Source: CAJBVW01 sp964457335 (GTDB taxonomy: Bacteria > Myxococcota_A > UBA796 > SXON01). From it: a DNA stretch of 64,000 bases. Within the stretch, counting starts at the first letter, position 1. Every line of letters begins with the position of its first letter. The stretch is taken from the NCBI GenBank assembly GCA_964457335.1, contig CAYWGD010000012.1, positions 1 through 64,000 of the forward strand, written 5' to 3'. Positions 50,430 through 58,984 of the stretch are shown here, in pieces. A program made the translations under genes and the position numbers. The notes under the pieces are model-generated. The model had not been told where the DNA came from. It did no database searches and was given only the letters and a program-made list of their open reading frames with translations.

Positions 50430-51875
50430 ATGCGGAGGATCGTCTGGGCGGCGCTCGTCGCCGGGTGCGCCACCCGACGGGTGGAGGACGTGAGCTGGGA
50501 GGTGGAGGCCGCGGCGACGCGGCCCGTCGCGGTGGCGATCGCGGCCGAGCCCCCGCTCCCCGGGGAGGCGCTCCACGGCTGGGAGGGGCTCGCCGAGGCC
50601 GGGGCGGCGGGCGCGGGGACGGCAGGTGCGTCGGCACCGACGGGGACGCTGACGCTCGACGCCGCGCTGCGGCTGGCTCGGGCGCGGAACGCCAGCGCGA
50701 CGAGCGCCGGCCACGAGGCCACGGTGGCCCGCTGGGCCGCGCGGCAGGCCGGGCGGCTCCCGAACCCCTCGGTGGAGATCGAGGCCTGGCCCGAGGGCGA
50801 GGACCTGGAGATCGAGGGCGGGGTCGAGATCGGCCTCACCGACATCGCGCTCGCGCCGGTCCGGGGGCGGACGTTCGCCGCGGCCGCGGAGGCCGAGCGG
50901 CACCGCGCCGAGGAAGCCGCCGCGCGGCTCGCCTACGACGTGCGCGCCGCCTACTACGCGGCGGCCGCCGCCGAGGCCCGGCTCGCCGTGGCGCAGCGCG
51001 CGCTCGACGGGCTCGCGGCCGCGCGGGACGTGGCGGTGGCGCGGGCGGCGTCGGGGAACGCCCCGACGATCGAGGCCGCGGCCCACACGGCGGCCTTCGA
51101 GCGCGCCCGCGGCGACGTCGCGGCGCTCGAGCTCGCCCGCGAGGCGGCGCGGGAGCGGCTGAACACGCTGCTCGCGCTCACGGGCGCGGAGACGGGCTGG
51201 ACGGCGTTGGAGCCGCTCGCCGCGCCGGACGCGCCGCCCGACACGTCCGACGCGACGGACCGCGCGCTGCGGGCCAGCCACGCGCTCGCGGCGGCCCGCG
51301 CGCGGCTCGACAGCCACGCGCGCCAGGGCGCCCTCGCGCGGCTGGAGCGCGGCGTGCCCGACGTGTCGCTGGCGCTGCTCGGGAGCTGGGAAGGCACGCC
51401 CGGGGCCCGCGCGGAGGGCGAGTGGCGGGCCGGGGTCGGCCTCCACACCACCCTCCCCGTCTTCGACGGGGGGCGCGCCGAGGGCCGCGCCTGGGACGCC
51501 CGCTTCGACGCCGAGGCGGCGCGGGCGCGGGGGCTCGTCGCGGAGATCGCGTCCGCCGTGCGCGTGACCCGCGCCCGGCTCGACACCGCCCACGCGCGCG
51601 CCGTGCACGAGCGCGACGTGGCGCTCCCGGCCGCGCGGCGCGTCACGCGCGAGACCCTCCTCCACTACAACGCGATGCAGCTCGGCGTGTACGAGCTGCT
51701 CCAGGCGCGCGCCGCGGAGCTCTCCGCGGAGCTCGCGCACGTGGACACCCTGCGGGAGCTCTGGACGGCGCGCGCCGCCTGGGACGCGCTCCTCGCGGGC
51801 GGCCGCGTCGAGGGCGACGCGGACACCGGACCCATCGAGCTCGGCGGCGCTTCGTCCGCCGGCGGAGGCCACTGA
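50430..51875 (+). CDS. TolC-type outer-membrane efflux lipoprotein
   Basis: This is a 481-aa protein with a lipoprotein-like start (MRRIVWAALVAGC) and the two-fold repeated helical structure of TolC/CusC: LTLDAALRLARARNASATSAGHEATVARWAARQAGRLPNPSVEIEAWPEG, and in the second half a GVGLHTTLPVFDGGRAEGR strand pair and the HYNAMQLGVYELLQAR helix. It should form the outer-membrane exit duct for the RND pump, which lacks its own duct gene. A strong AAAGGAGG site precedes the ATG. One base separates its stop from the next start, so it is in an operon with the Tat-exported oxidase. Confidence 0.88.
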   Translation: MRRIVWAALVAGCATRRVEDVSWEVEAAATRPVAVAIAAEPPLPGEALHGWEGLAEAGAAGAGTAGASAPTGTLTLDAALRLARARNASATSAGHEATVARWAARQAGRLPNPSVEIEAWPEGEDLEIEGGVEIGLTDIALAPVRGRTFAAAAEAERHRAEEAAARLAYDVRAAYYAAAAAEARLAVAQRALDGLAAARDVAVARAASGNAPTIEAAAHTAAFERARGDVAALELAREAARERLNTLLALTGAETGWTALEPLAAPDAPPDTSDATDRALRASHALAAARARLDSHARQGALARLERGVPDVSLALLGSWEGTPGARAEGEWRAGVGLHTTLPVFDGGRAEGRAWDARFDAEAARARGLVAEIASAVRVTRARLDTAHARAVHERDVALPAARRVTRETLLHYNAMQLGVYELLQARAAELSAELAHVDTLRELWTARAAWDALLAGGRVEGDADTGPIELGGASSAGGGH

Positions 51876-51876
51876 C

Positions 51877-53211
51877 ATGGATCGTCGTTCCTTCCTTCGA
51901 GGCCTGGGCGGCGCCGCCGCCGGGGCCGTCCTCCTCCGCGAGGCCCGCGCCGGCGAGCCCGGCGTGACGGCCCCGGCGCACGCCCCCCACACGGCGCATC
52001 ACGCGGTCCACCCGGCGCTGCCGCCGGCCACCCCCGCGGCGAAGCGCCCGCTCGTGGCGCCCGGCCAACCCGCGGTGGTGACCCCCAACGGGAGCACCCT
52101 CCCCTGGCGCGTCGTGGACGGCGTGAAGGTCGGCCACCTCGTGGCCGAGCCCGTCCAGCACGAGTTCGCGCCCGGGCTGCGGGTGGAGGCGTGGGGCTAC
52201 AACGGCAGCTCGCCCGGCCCCACCATCGAGGCGGTCGAGGGCGACCGGCTCCGCATCTACGTGACGAACAAGCTCCCGGAGCCGACGACCGTGCACTGGC
52301 ACGGCATCATCCTGCCGAACGGCATGGACGGCGTCTCCGGCCTGAACCAGGCGCCGATCCCGCCGGGCGAGACCTGGGTGTACGAGTTCACGGTCCGCCA
52401 CCCGGGCACGTACATGTACCACCCGCACTACGACGAGATGACCCAGATGGCGCTGGGGATGGCGGGCATGTTCGTCGTGCACCCGAAGGTGCCGCGCACG
52501 CGCGTGGACCGCGACTTCGTGCTGATGACGCACGAGTGGAAGGTGCACGCGGGCGCGAGCCGGCCCGACCCCAACGCGATGAGCGACTTCAACGTCCTCA
52601 CGTTCAACAGCAAGGCCTTCCCGGGCACCCAGCCGCTGCTGGTCGGCCGCGGCGAGCGCGTGCGCATCCGCTTCGGCAACCTCTCCGCGATGGACCACCA
52701 CCCCGTGCACCTGCACGGGCTCTTCTTCCACGTGACCGCCACCGACGGCGGCTACGTGCCCGCGTCCGCGCAGGTGCCCGAGACGACCGTGCTCGTGCCG
52801 GTAGGGAGCACCCGCGTGATCGAGTTCGTCGCGGACGAGCCCGGCGACTGGGCGATGCACTGTCACATGACGCACCACGTGATGACCCAGATGGGCCACA
52901 CGCCCGCGCTGGTGGGCGCCGACATGGGCCGCGTGGACCACCGCATGAGCCGCGTGTTGCCCGCGTACATGACGATGGGCACCGACGGCATGGGGAGCAT
53001 GGCGGAGATGGAGATGGACTTCCCGCCGAACTCCCTGCCCATGCGCGCCACGCCGGGCCCCTTCGGCTCCATCGACATGGGCGGCATGTTCACCGTGCTC
53101 AAGGTGCGCGAGGACCCGAGCGTCGATCCCGACGGCTGGTTCGTGCACCCGGCGGGCACGGTCGCCGGCAAGGCCGACGCGCACCGGAAACGCGCGGACG
53201 GGATCGGTTGA
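51877..53211 (+). CDS. Multicopper oxidase, Tat-exported
   Basis: This is a 444-aa protein with a twin-arginine signal (DRRSFLRGLGGAAAGAVLL). Copper-binding motifs are VHWHGIILPNG, MYHPHYDEMTQM, HHPVHLHG and MHCHMTHHVMTQMGH. A Met-rich C-terminal stretch (YMTMGTDGMGSMAEMEMDF) is like the Cu(I)-binding tails of CueO and CopA-type oxidases. It should turn toxic Cu(I) into Cu(II) in the periplasm. It is in one operon with the upstream TolC gene; the copZ promoter element begins four bases after its stop. Confidence 0.93.
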   Translation: MDRRSFLRGLGGAAAGAVLLREARAGEPGVTAPAHAPHTAHHAVHPALPPATPAAKRPLVAPGQPAVVTPNGSTLPWRVVDGVKVGHLVAEPVQHEFAPGLRVEAWGYNGSSPGPTIEAVEGDRLRIYVTNKLPEPTTVHWHGIILPNGMDGVSGLNQAPIPPGETWVYEFTVRHPGTYMYHPHYDEMTQMALGMAGMFVVHPKVPRTRVDRDFVLMTHEWKVHAGASRPDPNAMSDFNVLTFNSKAFPGTQPLLVGRGERVRIRFGNLSAMDHHPVHLHGLFFHVTATDGGYVPASAQVPETTVLVPVGSTRVIEFVADEPGDWAMHCHMTHHVMTQMGHTPALVGADMGRVDHRMSRVLPAYMTMGTDGMGSMAEMEMDFPPNSLPMRATPGPFGSIDMGGMFTVLKVREDPSVDPDGWFVHPAGTVAGKADAHRKRADGIG

Positions 53212-53214
53212 CCG

Positions 53215-53239
53215 GTAATGCACCGAGGGCGAGCGCGTC
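53215..53239 (+). promoter_or_regulatory. Shared metal-island promoter element, copy 2 (copZ-like gene)
   Basis: GTAATGC, 14 bp, CGTC. The match to copy 3 extends on both sides (ACCGGTAATGC and GCGTCAGCAGGG). Thirteen bases later the leader forms a hairpin, GGGGCC/GGCCCC (53252-53272). Confidence 0.7.
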
Positions 53240-53288
53240 AGCAGGGATGCAGGGGCCATCCAACCCGGCCCCGCGAACGGAGCCCACC

Positions 53289-53510
53289 ATGTCCACCCAG
53301 AACGACACCACCCTCGCCGTCGAGGGGATGACCTGCCACTCCTGCGTCGCCCACGTCCGCCGCGCGCTCCTCGACCTCGACGGCGTCGAGCTCGTCGACG
53401 TGAAGCTGAAGGAGGGGAAGGTCCTCGTCCGCCACGACGCCGGCGCGGCGCCCATCCCGCAGCTCGTCGAGGCGCTGGCCGAGGCCGGCTACCCCGCCAC
53501 GGCCTCCTGA
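53289..53510 (+). CDS. CopZ-like copper chaperone
   Basis: This is a 73-aa single heavy-metal-associated domain with the metal site GMTCHSC near the N-terminus and the usual strand-helix-strand pattern (HVRRALLDLDGVELVDVKLKEGKVLV, then PIPQLVEALAEAGYPA). It carries Cu(I) in the cytoplasm, probably to the CopA ATPase encoded 1.4 kb downstream. It is followed by a strong terminator and preceded by its own promoter element, so it is a single-gene unit. Confidence 0.93.
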   Translation: MSTQNDTTLAVEGMTCHSCVAHVRRALLDLDGVELVDVKLKEGKVLVRHDAGAAPIPQLVEALAEAGYPATAS

Positions 53511-53541
53511 CGGCGCCGACCGGCGCCGTCCCCCCCCCCGC

Positions 53542-53586
53542 GGGCAGGGCGCGCTCGACCGGGCGCGCCCTGCCCGTCTTCTTTTT
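53542..53586 (+). terminator. Intrinsic terminator after the copZ-like gene
   Basis: GGGCAGGGCGCGC and GCGCGCCCTGCCC form a 13-bp stem with an 8-base loop (53542-53575), followed by GTCTTCTTTTT. Confidence 0.9.
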
Positions 53587-53596
53587 CGGAGGGACC

Positions 53597-54850
53597 ATGT
53601 CCGAACGTCTCGTCATCGTCGGGGCCGGCCTCGCCGCCGCCCGCGCCGTGGAGGCCGCCCGCGGGGCGGGCTTCGACGGCGAGATCCTGCTCGTCGGCGA
53701 GGAGCCGCGCCTCCCCTACGAGCGCCCGCCGCTCTCGAAGGAGTGGCTCGTCGACGCCTCGCTCCCCGAGGAGCCGGCGATCGTCCCCGCCGCGACCTGG
53801 GACGACTGGCGCGTCGACCGCGCGCTCGGCGTGAAGGCCCGATCCCTGGAGCCCGGCGAGCGCACCCTCGTCCTCGCGGACGGCCGACGGCTCCGCTACG
53901 ACCGGCTCCTGATCACCACCGGCGCCCGCCCGCGCCGCTTGTCGGCGCCCGGCGCCGACCTCGACGGCGTGCGCACCCTGCGCACCCTCCCCGACGCCGC
54001 CGAGCTCCGCGCGCGGCTGCGCGCCGCGAGCCGCGTGGTCGTGGTCGGCGCCGGGCTCGTGGGGCTCGAGGTGGCGGCAGCGGCGCGCACGCTCGGCCGC
54101 GCGGTCACGCTGGTGGAGGCCGACACCGTGCCGCTGCGGCGGCTCCTCGGCCCGGCCGGGCGCCTCCTCGGCGACCTGCACCGCGACGAGGGCGTAGACC
54201 TGCGGCTCGGCGCCACCGTCGCGGCCTTCGAGGGTCGGAACCAGGTGGAGGCCGTCCGGCTCGCCACCGGCGAGCGCGTCCTCGCCGACCTCGTGGTGGT
54301 GGGCATCGGCGTCGCGCCCGACGTCGGCTGGCTCGCCGGCACGGGCCTCGACGACCGGGCGGGGATCGTGGTCGATCCCTTCGGTCGCACCGCGATTCCC
54401 GACGTGTACGCCGCCGGCGACGTCGCGCGCACCCGCGTGTCCGGCCGCGACACGCCGCTGCGCGTGGAGAGCTACGCGAACGCCGCCGGCCAGGGCGCCG
54501 CGGCCGGCCGCGCGCTCGCGGGGAGCCCCACGCCCTGGCTCCCGGGCCCCGGCGCCGGCTCGACCCAGTACGGGCGGCGCGTGCAGGTGATCGGCGAGGT
54601 GCGCGGCGACGAGGCGATCGTGGTCCGCGGGGACGCGGGCGCCCACCGCTTCGTGGCCTTCTACCTGCGTGGCGGGCGGGTCACCGCCACCTTCGCCCTC
54701 GACCGGGCGCGCGAGGTCCCCACCCTGCGCGCGCTCGTGGCCGCCCGCGCGGCCGTGCCGGAGCCGGTGCTGGCCGACCCCTCCGCGCCGCTCGCGCCGT
54801 GGATCCCGAAGACCGGTAATGCCTCGGGACCGGCCGCGTCAGCAGGGTGA
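53597..54850 (+). CDS. FAD-dependent ferredoxin reductase-type oxidoreductase
   Basis: This is a 417-aa flavoprotein of the pyridine-nucleotide-disulfide family, near the rubredoxin/ferredoxin reductases. The FAD site is LVIVGAGLAAARAVEAARGAGFDGEILLVGEE, followed by LPYERPPLSKEWL. The NAD(P)H site is VVVVGAGLVGLEVAAAARTLGRAVTLVEA. The second FAD contact is GIVVDPFGRTAIPDVYAAGDVA. A reductase C-terminal domain follows. It has no redox Cys pair, so it is not a mercuric-reductase type. Its electron partner is not in view. Its last codons contain the copA promoter element, and it sits between copZ and copA. Confidence 0.9.
   Translation: MSERLVIVGAGLAAARAVEAARGAGFDGEILLVGEEPRLPYERPPLSKEWLVDASLPEEPAIVPAATWDDWRVDRALGVKARSLEPGERTLVLADGRRLRYDRLLITTGARPRRLSAPGADLDGVRTLRTLPDAAELRARLRAASRVVVVGAGLVGLEVAAAARTLGRAVTLVEADTVPLRRLLGPAGRLLGDLHRDEGVDLRLGATVAAFEGRNQVEAVRLATGERVLADLVVVGIGVAPDVGWLAGTGLDDRAGIVVDPFGRTAIPDVYAAGDVARTRVSGRDTPLRVESYANAAGQGAAAGRALAGSPTPWLPGPGAGSTQYGRRVQVIGEVRGDEAIVVRGDAGAHRFVAFYLRGGRVTATFALDRAREVPTLRALVAARAAVPEPVLADPSAPLAPWIPKTGNASGPAASAG
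54816..54840 (+). promoter_or_regulatory. Shared metal-island promoter element, copy 3 (copA)
   Basis: GTAATGC, 14 bp, CGTC, located inside the last codons of the reductase gene. Twelve bases after the CGTC the copA leader has a hairpin, GGGCGCC/GGCGCCC (54852-54871), matching in place but not in sequence the hairpin of the copZ leader. Confidence 0.7.
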
Positions 54851-54883
54851 AGGGCGCCACAACCGGCGCCCACGGAGGCCCGG

Positions 54884-57277
54884 ATGACCGTCGACCCAGC
54901 ACGCACCCTCCCCGAACCCGAGGAGGAAGGCGAGGTGTGCGAGCTCCCCATCCTGGGGATGACCTGCGCGAGCTGCGTCCGTCGCGTGGAGCGCGCCCTC
55001 TCCGGCGTGCCCGGCGTGGCGGACGCCCAGGTGAACTACGCGACCCAGCGCGCCACGGTGCGCTCGGACGGCACCGTCTCCCGCGACGCGCTGGTGCGCG
55101 CGGTGGAGAAGGCCGGGTACAGCGTGCCCGGCGACAAGACCGGCGACCCGGAGATGCCCGACGCGGGGGGCGGACTCCAGCACCACGTCGGGGGGGCGTT
55201 GCGGGGGGGCGGAGCCCCCCTGCCCCAAGAAAAGAAGGCGCCTGCACGACGGACCGGCCCGACCGCCGCCGAGACCGCGAAGGCGATGGAGGAGGCCGAG
55301 GCGGCCGAGGACCGCGCGATCCGGCGGTCGCTGGGGGTGTCCGCGGCGCTGAGCGTGCCGCTGCTCGTGCTCGGGATGTCGCACGGCGCGATCCCCGGCA
55401 CGGACGGCCCCCTCGGGACCTGGCTGCAGCTCGCGCTCGCGACGCCCGTGGTCTTCGGGCCCGGGCGGCGCTTCCTGCGGCTCGCGTGGGTGGCCGCGCG
55501 GCACGGGACCGCCGACATGAACACGCTCGTCAGCGTGGGCGTGCTCGCGGCGTACGTGTACTCCCTCGTCGCGACGATCGCGCCCGGGCTCTTCCCGCAT
55601 GCCGAGCACGGGATGGTGCCGCACGTGTACTTCGAGGCGGCCGGCGCCATCGTGACCTTCGTGCTGCTCGGCAAGTGGATGGAGGCGCGCGCGCGGCGCC
55701 GATTGTCCGACGCGGTGCGCGGGCTCGTGTCGCTCGTGCCGCCCGTCGCGCGGCGGCTCCGCGGCGAGCACGAGGACGAGGTGCCCGTCGAGGCGCTCGC
55801 CCCCGGCGACCTGCTCCGCGTGCGCCCCGGCGAGCGCGTGCCCACCGACGGCGAGGTGGTCGGCGGCACGTCCGCCGTGGACGAGTCGATGCTCACCGGC
55901 GAGAGCCTGCCCGTCGACAAGCGGGCCGGCGACGCCGTGTTCGGCGGCACGCTCAACCAGGCCGGCGCGCTCGTGATGCGCGTGACGCGCACCGGCGAGC
56001 AGACCGCGCTGGCGCGCATCGTGGAGGCGGTCGAGCAGGCCCAGGGCTCGCGGGCGCCGATCGCGCGGCTCGCGGACCGGGTCAGCGCCGTGTTCGTGCC
56101 GGTCGTGTTCGCCGTCGCGGCGATCACCTTCGCGGCGTGGGCCCTCCTCGACCCCTCGGCAACCGGCATCGCCACCGCCGTCGAGCGCTTCGTGGCCGTG
56201 CTGGTCATCGCCTGTCCGTGCGCGCTCGGGCTCGCGACGCCCGCCGCGGTCGCCGTGGGCACCGGGCGCGGCGCCGAGCTCGGCATCCTCGTGAAGGGCG
56301 GGTCCGCCCTGGAGGCGGCGAGCCGCGTCGACACCGTGCTGCTCGACAAGACCGGCACGCTCACCACCGGTCGGCCGGTGCTCACCGACGTGCACGTGCA
56401 GGGCGACGAGCGCGACGTGCTCGCGCTCGTGGCCTCCGTCGAGGCGGCGAGCGAGCACCCCGTGGCCCGCGCGATCGTCGAGGGCGCGAAGGCCCGCGGC
56501 GCCGACGTGCGGCCCGCCCTCGACTTCGTGACCGAGTCCGGCGCGGGCGTGTCGGCGCGGGTCGGGCGGCGCGTGGTGCGGGTCGGGACCCTGAGCTGGC
56601 TCGGCGCCGGCGGGATCGACGCCGTGGACTTCGAGCCCCTCGCGGTCGAGCTCGCCGAGCGGGGGCGCACCCCGGTGTTCGTCGGCGTGGACGGCGTCGC
56701 CGTGGGCGTGATCGCCGTCGCCGACCGGCCGGCGCCGGGCGCGCGGGAGGCCGTGGCGGTCCTGCGCGGCCAGGGCATCGAGGTGGCCATGCTGACCGGC
56801 GACCGGCTCGGCACCGCGCGGGCCATCGCCGCGGAGCTCGGCATCGAGCGGGTGATCGCGGAGGTGCGGCCCGAGGACAAGGCGCGCGTGGTCGCGGAGG
56901 AGCGGGCCCGCGGCCGCATCGTGGCGATGGTCGGCGACGGCATCAACGACGCGCCGGCCCTCGCCGGGGCGCACGTGGGCGTCGCGATCGGCACCGGCAC
57001 GGACATCGCGGTCGCGGCCGCGGACGTGGCGCTCGTGCGGGGCGGCATCACCGCGCTGCCCCGGGCGCTCCACCTCGCCCGCGCCACGCTCGGGACGATC
57101 CGCCAGAACCTGTTCTGGGCCTTCGTCTACAACGTCGTCGGCATCCCGGTCGCCGCGGGCGCGCTCTACGCCTGGACCGGCTGGCTCCTCTCCCCCGTCC
57201 TCGCGAGCGCCGCGATGTCGCTCTCGAGCGTGTCCGTCCTCGCCAACTCGCTGCGGCTGCGTCGCTTCGGCCGCTGA
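54884..57277 (+). CDS. copA: Copper-exporting P1B-type ATPase
   Basis: This is a 797-aa Cu(I) pump. One N-terminal metal domain has GMTCASC. It is followed by an odd Gly-rich insertion (residues ~95-118, see separate entry). Eight transmembrane helices follow, with the ion-binding CPC in VLVIACPCALGLATPAA; a TGE loop (LTGESLPVDK), the phosphorylation site DKTGTLTTG, the HP motif in SEHPVARAI, and the hinge MVGDGINDAPALAGA are all present. TM7/8 residues YN and MSLSS match the P1B-1 (copper/silver) group. It removes cytoplasmic Cu(I). The cupredoxin gene follows 27 bp later. Confidence 0.95.
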   Translation: MTVDPARTLPEPEEEGEVCELPILGMTCASCVRRVERALSGVPGVADAQVNYATQRATVRSDGTVSRDALVRAVEKAGYSVPGDKTGDPEMPDAGGGLQHHVGGALRGGGAPLPQEKKAPARRTGPTAAETAKAMEEAEAAEDRAIRRSLGVSAALSVPLLVLGMSHGAIPGTDGPLGTWLQLALATPVVFGPGRRFLRLAWVAARHGTADMNTLVSVGVLAAYVYSLVATIAPGLFPHAEHGMVPHVYFEAAGAIVTFVLLGKWMEARARRRLSDAVRGLVSLVPPVARRLRGEHEDEVPVEALAPGDLLRVRPGERVPTDGEVVGGTSAVDESMLTGESLPVDKRAGDAVFGGTLNQAGALVMRVTRTGEQTALARIVEAVEQAQGSRAPIARLADRVSAVFVPVVFAVAAITFAAWALLDPSATGIATAVERFVAVLVIACPCALGLATPAAVAVGTGRGAELGILVKGGSALEAASRVDTVLLDKTGTLTTGRPVLTDVHVQGDERDVLALVASVEAASEHPVARAIVEGAKARGADVRPALDFVTESGAGVSARVGRRVVRVGTLSWLGAGGIDAVDFEPLAVELAERGRTPVFVGVDGVAVGVIAVADRPAPGAREAVAVLRGQGIEVAMLTGDRLGTARAIAAELGIERVIAEVRPEDKARVVAEERARGRIVAMVGDGINDAPALAGAHVGVAIGTGTDIAVAAADVALVRGGITALPRALHLARATLGTIRQNLFWAFVYNVVGIPVAAGALYAWTGWLLSPVLASAAMSLSSVSVLANSLRLRRFGR
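55170..55239 (+). repeat. REP-like palindromic insertion within copA
   Basis: A G/C-run segment with the hairpin GGGGGGGC-GGAG-CCCCCC (55203-55220) and a second G-run before it. It translates in frame as roughly 24 Gly-, His- and Pro-rich residues (GGGLQHHVGGALRGGGAPLP then QEKK) between the metal domain and the first membrane helix, where CopA proteins normally have a short linker. It looks like a small palindromic element captured inside the gene. Confidence 0.5.
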
Positions 57278-57304
57278 TCCCTCAGTTTTCAAAGGAGTCC
57301 TTCC

Positions 57305-57673
57305 ATGATCCGTTTCCTTCCGTTCGTCGCCCTCACCGCCCTCGCCGCCACGCTCTTCACCGGCCCGACCGTCGCCGAGCTCGTCCCCGCCGCGCACGCC
57401 GAGGCCCCGGTCCGCGAGATCGCGATCACCGTCCAGGGCGGCTACAAGCCCGACCGCGTCGACGTGACCGCGGGGGAGCGCGTGCGCCTCGTGTTCACGC
57501 GCACCGAGTACACGGGGTGCACGCGCGAGGTCGTGTTCCCCGAGCTCGGCATCCGCAAGGAGCTCCCGACGAACCAGCCCGTCGCCATCGAGCTCCCCGC
57601 GCTCGCGGCCGGGACGTATTCCTTCCACTGCGGCATGAAGATGATCCACGGCTCGGTCGTGGTGAAGGGATAG
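57305..57673 (+). CDS. Exported cupredoxin-like protein
   Basis: This is a 122-aa protein with a signal peptide (MIRFLPFVALTALAATLFTGPTVAELVPAAHA) and one cupredoxin domain (REIAITVQGGYKPDRVDVTAGERVRLVFTRTEYTGCTREVVFPELG, then GTYSFHCGMKMIHGSVVV). The Cys-Gly-Met-Lys-Met and following His are candidate copper ligands, with a second Cys in YTGC. It should bind copper in the periplasm and may receive it from CopA, whose gene lies 27 bp upstream in the same operon. Confidence 0.85.
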   Translation: MIRFLPFVALTALAATLFTGPTVAELVPAAHAEAPVREIAITVQGGYKPDRVDVTAGERVRLVFTRTEYTGCTREVVFPELGIRKELPTNQPVAIELPALAAGTYSFHCGMKMIHGSVVVKG

Positions 57674-57682
57674 GGGCGCTCC

Positions 57683-58321
57683 ATGTGCACGAGCAGCGAG
57701 CACGGCGCTCAGGGCGCCGCATCCACGGACACGACCGACGAGGTCCTCCGGCCGACCGACGAGCGCGTCGCGGCCGCCCTCGTGGAGAACCACCGGGCCT
57801 TTCTGGCCTTCCTCGAGCGCCGCGTGGGCGACCGCGTGGTGGCCGAGGACATCCTCCAGGCCGCGTTCGCGCGCGGGCTGGAGCGCGCCGGGGCCCTGCG
57901 GGACACCGACTCCGCGGTGGCGTGGTTCTACCGGGCGCTCCGCAACGCCGTCGTGGACCACTACCGCCGCAACGGCGCCCGCTCGCGGGCCCTCGCCGCG
58001 TTCGCCGAGGAGGTCGAGGAGCACGAGGTCCCCGACGCCGAGCTCGGCAGCGCCGTGTGCCAGTGCGTGAAGACGCTGGCGGACACGCTGAAGCCCGACT
58101 TCGCGCACGCGCTCCGGCGCATCGAGGTCGACGGCGTGCCGGTGAAGCGCTTCGCCGAGGAGGAGGGCATCACCGCGAACAACGCGGCCGTGCGCGTGTT
58201 CCGCGCCCGCGACGCGCTGCGCAAGCAGGTGGCGCGCTCCTGCGGCACCTGCGCCGAGCACGGGTGCCTCGACTGCACGTGCGGGACCAGGGTTCCTGGC
58301 GGGCACGCGGCCTCGGTGTAG
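57683..58321 (+). CDS. CorE-like ECF sigma factor with Cys-rich C-terminus
   Basis: This is a 212-aa group 4 sigma factor. Region 2 spans about residues 35-95 (LVENHRAFLAFLERRVGDRVVAEDILQAAFARGLE, then DSAVAWFYRALRNAVVDHYRR). A linker carries CQC near residue 132. Region 4 follows (VPVKRFAEEEGITANNAAVRVFRARDALRKQV). The last 25 residues form a Cys-rich domain, SCGTCAEHGCLDCTCG. This matches the CorE group described in Myxococcus xanthus, in which copper bound by the Cys-rich tail and the CxC linker directly switches sigma activity, without an anti-sigma factor. None is seen here. It ends the copA-cupredoxin operon and so should be self-induced. Confidence 0.92.
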   Translation: MCTSSEHGAQGAASTDTTDEVLRPTDERVAAALVENHRAFLAFLERRVGDRVVAEDILQAAFARGLERAGALRDTDSAVAWFYRALRNAVVDHYRRNGARSRALAAFAEEVEEHEVPDAELGSAVCQCVKTLADTLKPDFAHALRRIEVDGVPVKRFAEEEGITANNAAVRVFRARDALRKQVARSCGTCAEHGCLDCTCGTRVPGGHAASV

Positions 58322-58334
58322 CGGGGCTGGGCGC

Positions 58335-58358
58335 GACCCCGCCGAAGACGGCGGGGTC
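58335..58358 (+). terminator. Hairpin after the CorE-like gene
   Basis: The perfect 10-bp arms GACCCCGCCG and CGGCGGGGTC surround AAGA, 14 bp after the sigma stop codon. No T-run follows. The rest of 58359-58498 is extremely G+C-rich with no visible gene. Confidence 0.6.
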
Positions 58359-58498
58359 GGGCGTCCTCCGGGGTCGGCGCGGGGCGCCTCCGTCGGCCCG
58401 CCGCGCGCGGGCCGACCGACGCGGGCGGTGGGAGGGAGCGTGGCCTCCGGCCCGGGGTGTGGCGGGCCCGCGTCGCCCTCCGGCCTCCCTCGCGCGGC

Positions 58499-58984
58499 CT
58501 ACCCCGTGCAGGAGTCGTACCAGCCGCTCGGTGTGTCGCAGTCGAGGGAGTCGTAGTACCCGACGTCCGAGCCCCACACCCAGCACCCCGTCCCGACGGT
58601 CGGCTCGAGCACGTACGTCATCACCCCGGCGTAGTGGTAGCCGCCCGGGATGCAGCTCCCTCCGTCCTCCGGGTCGTCGCAGAAGGACCCTTTCTGCTCG
58701 ATGACGCCGCCGTCGGCGTCGAGCGTGTGGCACACGTCGCCCTCGTGGAGGCAGCCCTCGTCGAGCCAGTCCTGCGAGGGGCGGGCGAACCCGAGCCGCC
58801 AGGACGCCGCCGTTCCGCCCTCGATCTCCACCGTCAGGTCGGACGAGTAGCAGTCCAGGCGGACGTGATCCGGGGCGCCGACGGGCCCGACGGACTCCTC
58901 GCCGCCGGCTTCGCCGCCGCCGCCGGCACAACCCGGCGCGAGCGCGAAGACGACGAGCACGGGGAGCACGACACGACGGTTCAT
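58499..58984 (-). CDS. Cys-rich lipoprotein of unknown function
   Basis: This is a 161-aa lipoprotein (MNRRVVLPVLVVFALAPGC) with a Gly/Glu linker and a mature domain holding ten Cys after the lipid Cys (for example LDCYSSDLTV, DEGCLHEGDVC, FCDDPEDGGSC, TGCWVWGSDVGYYDSLDC, WYDSC). Disulfide bonding in the periplasm is likely. I do not recognise the family. The ATG at 58984 is chosen because it directly opens the signal; an earlier in-frame start adds a basic stretch without purpose. Confidence 0.7.
   Translation of the reverse strand: MNRRVVLPVLVVFALAPGCAGGGGEAGGEESVGPVGAPDHVRLDCYSSDLTVEIEGGTAASWRLGFARPSQDWLDEGCLHEGDVCHTLDADGGVIEQKGSFCDDPEDGGSCIPGGYHYAGVMTYVLEPTVGTGCWVWGSDVGYYDSLDCDTPSGWYDSCTG

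Noticed and set aside
54839..58306. 1155-residue minus-strand open frame
   Set aside because: It is antisense to copA, the cupredoxin and the sigma gene, with no recognisable domain.
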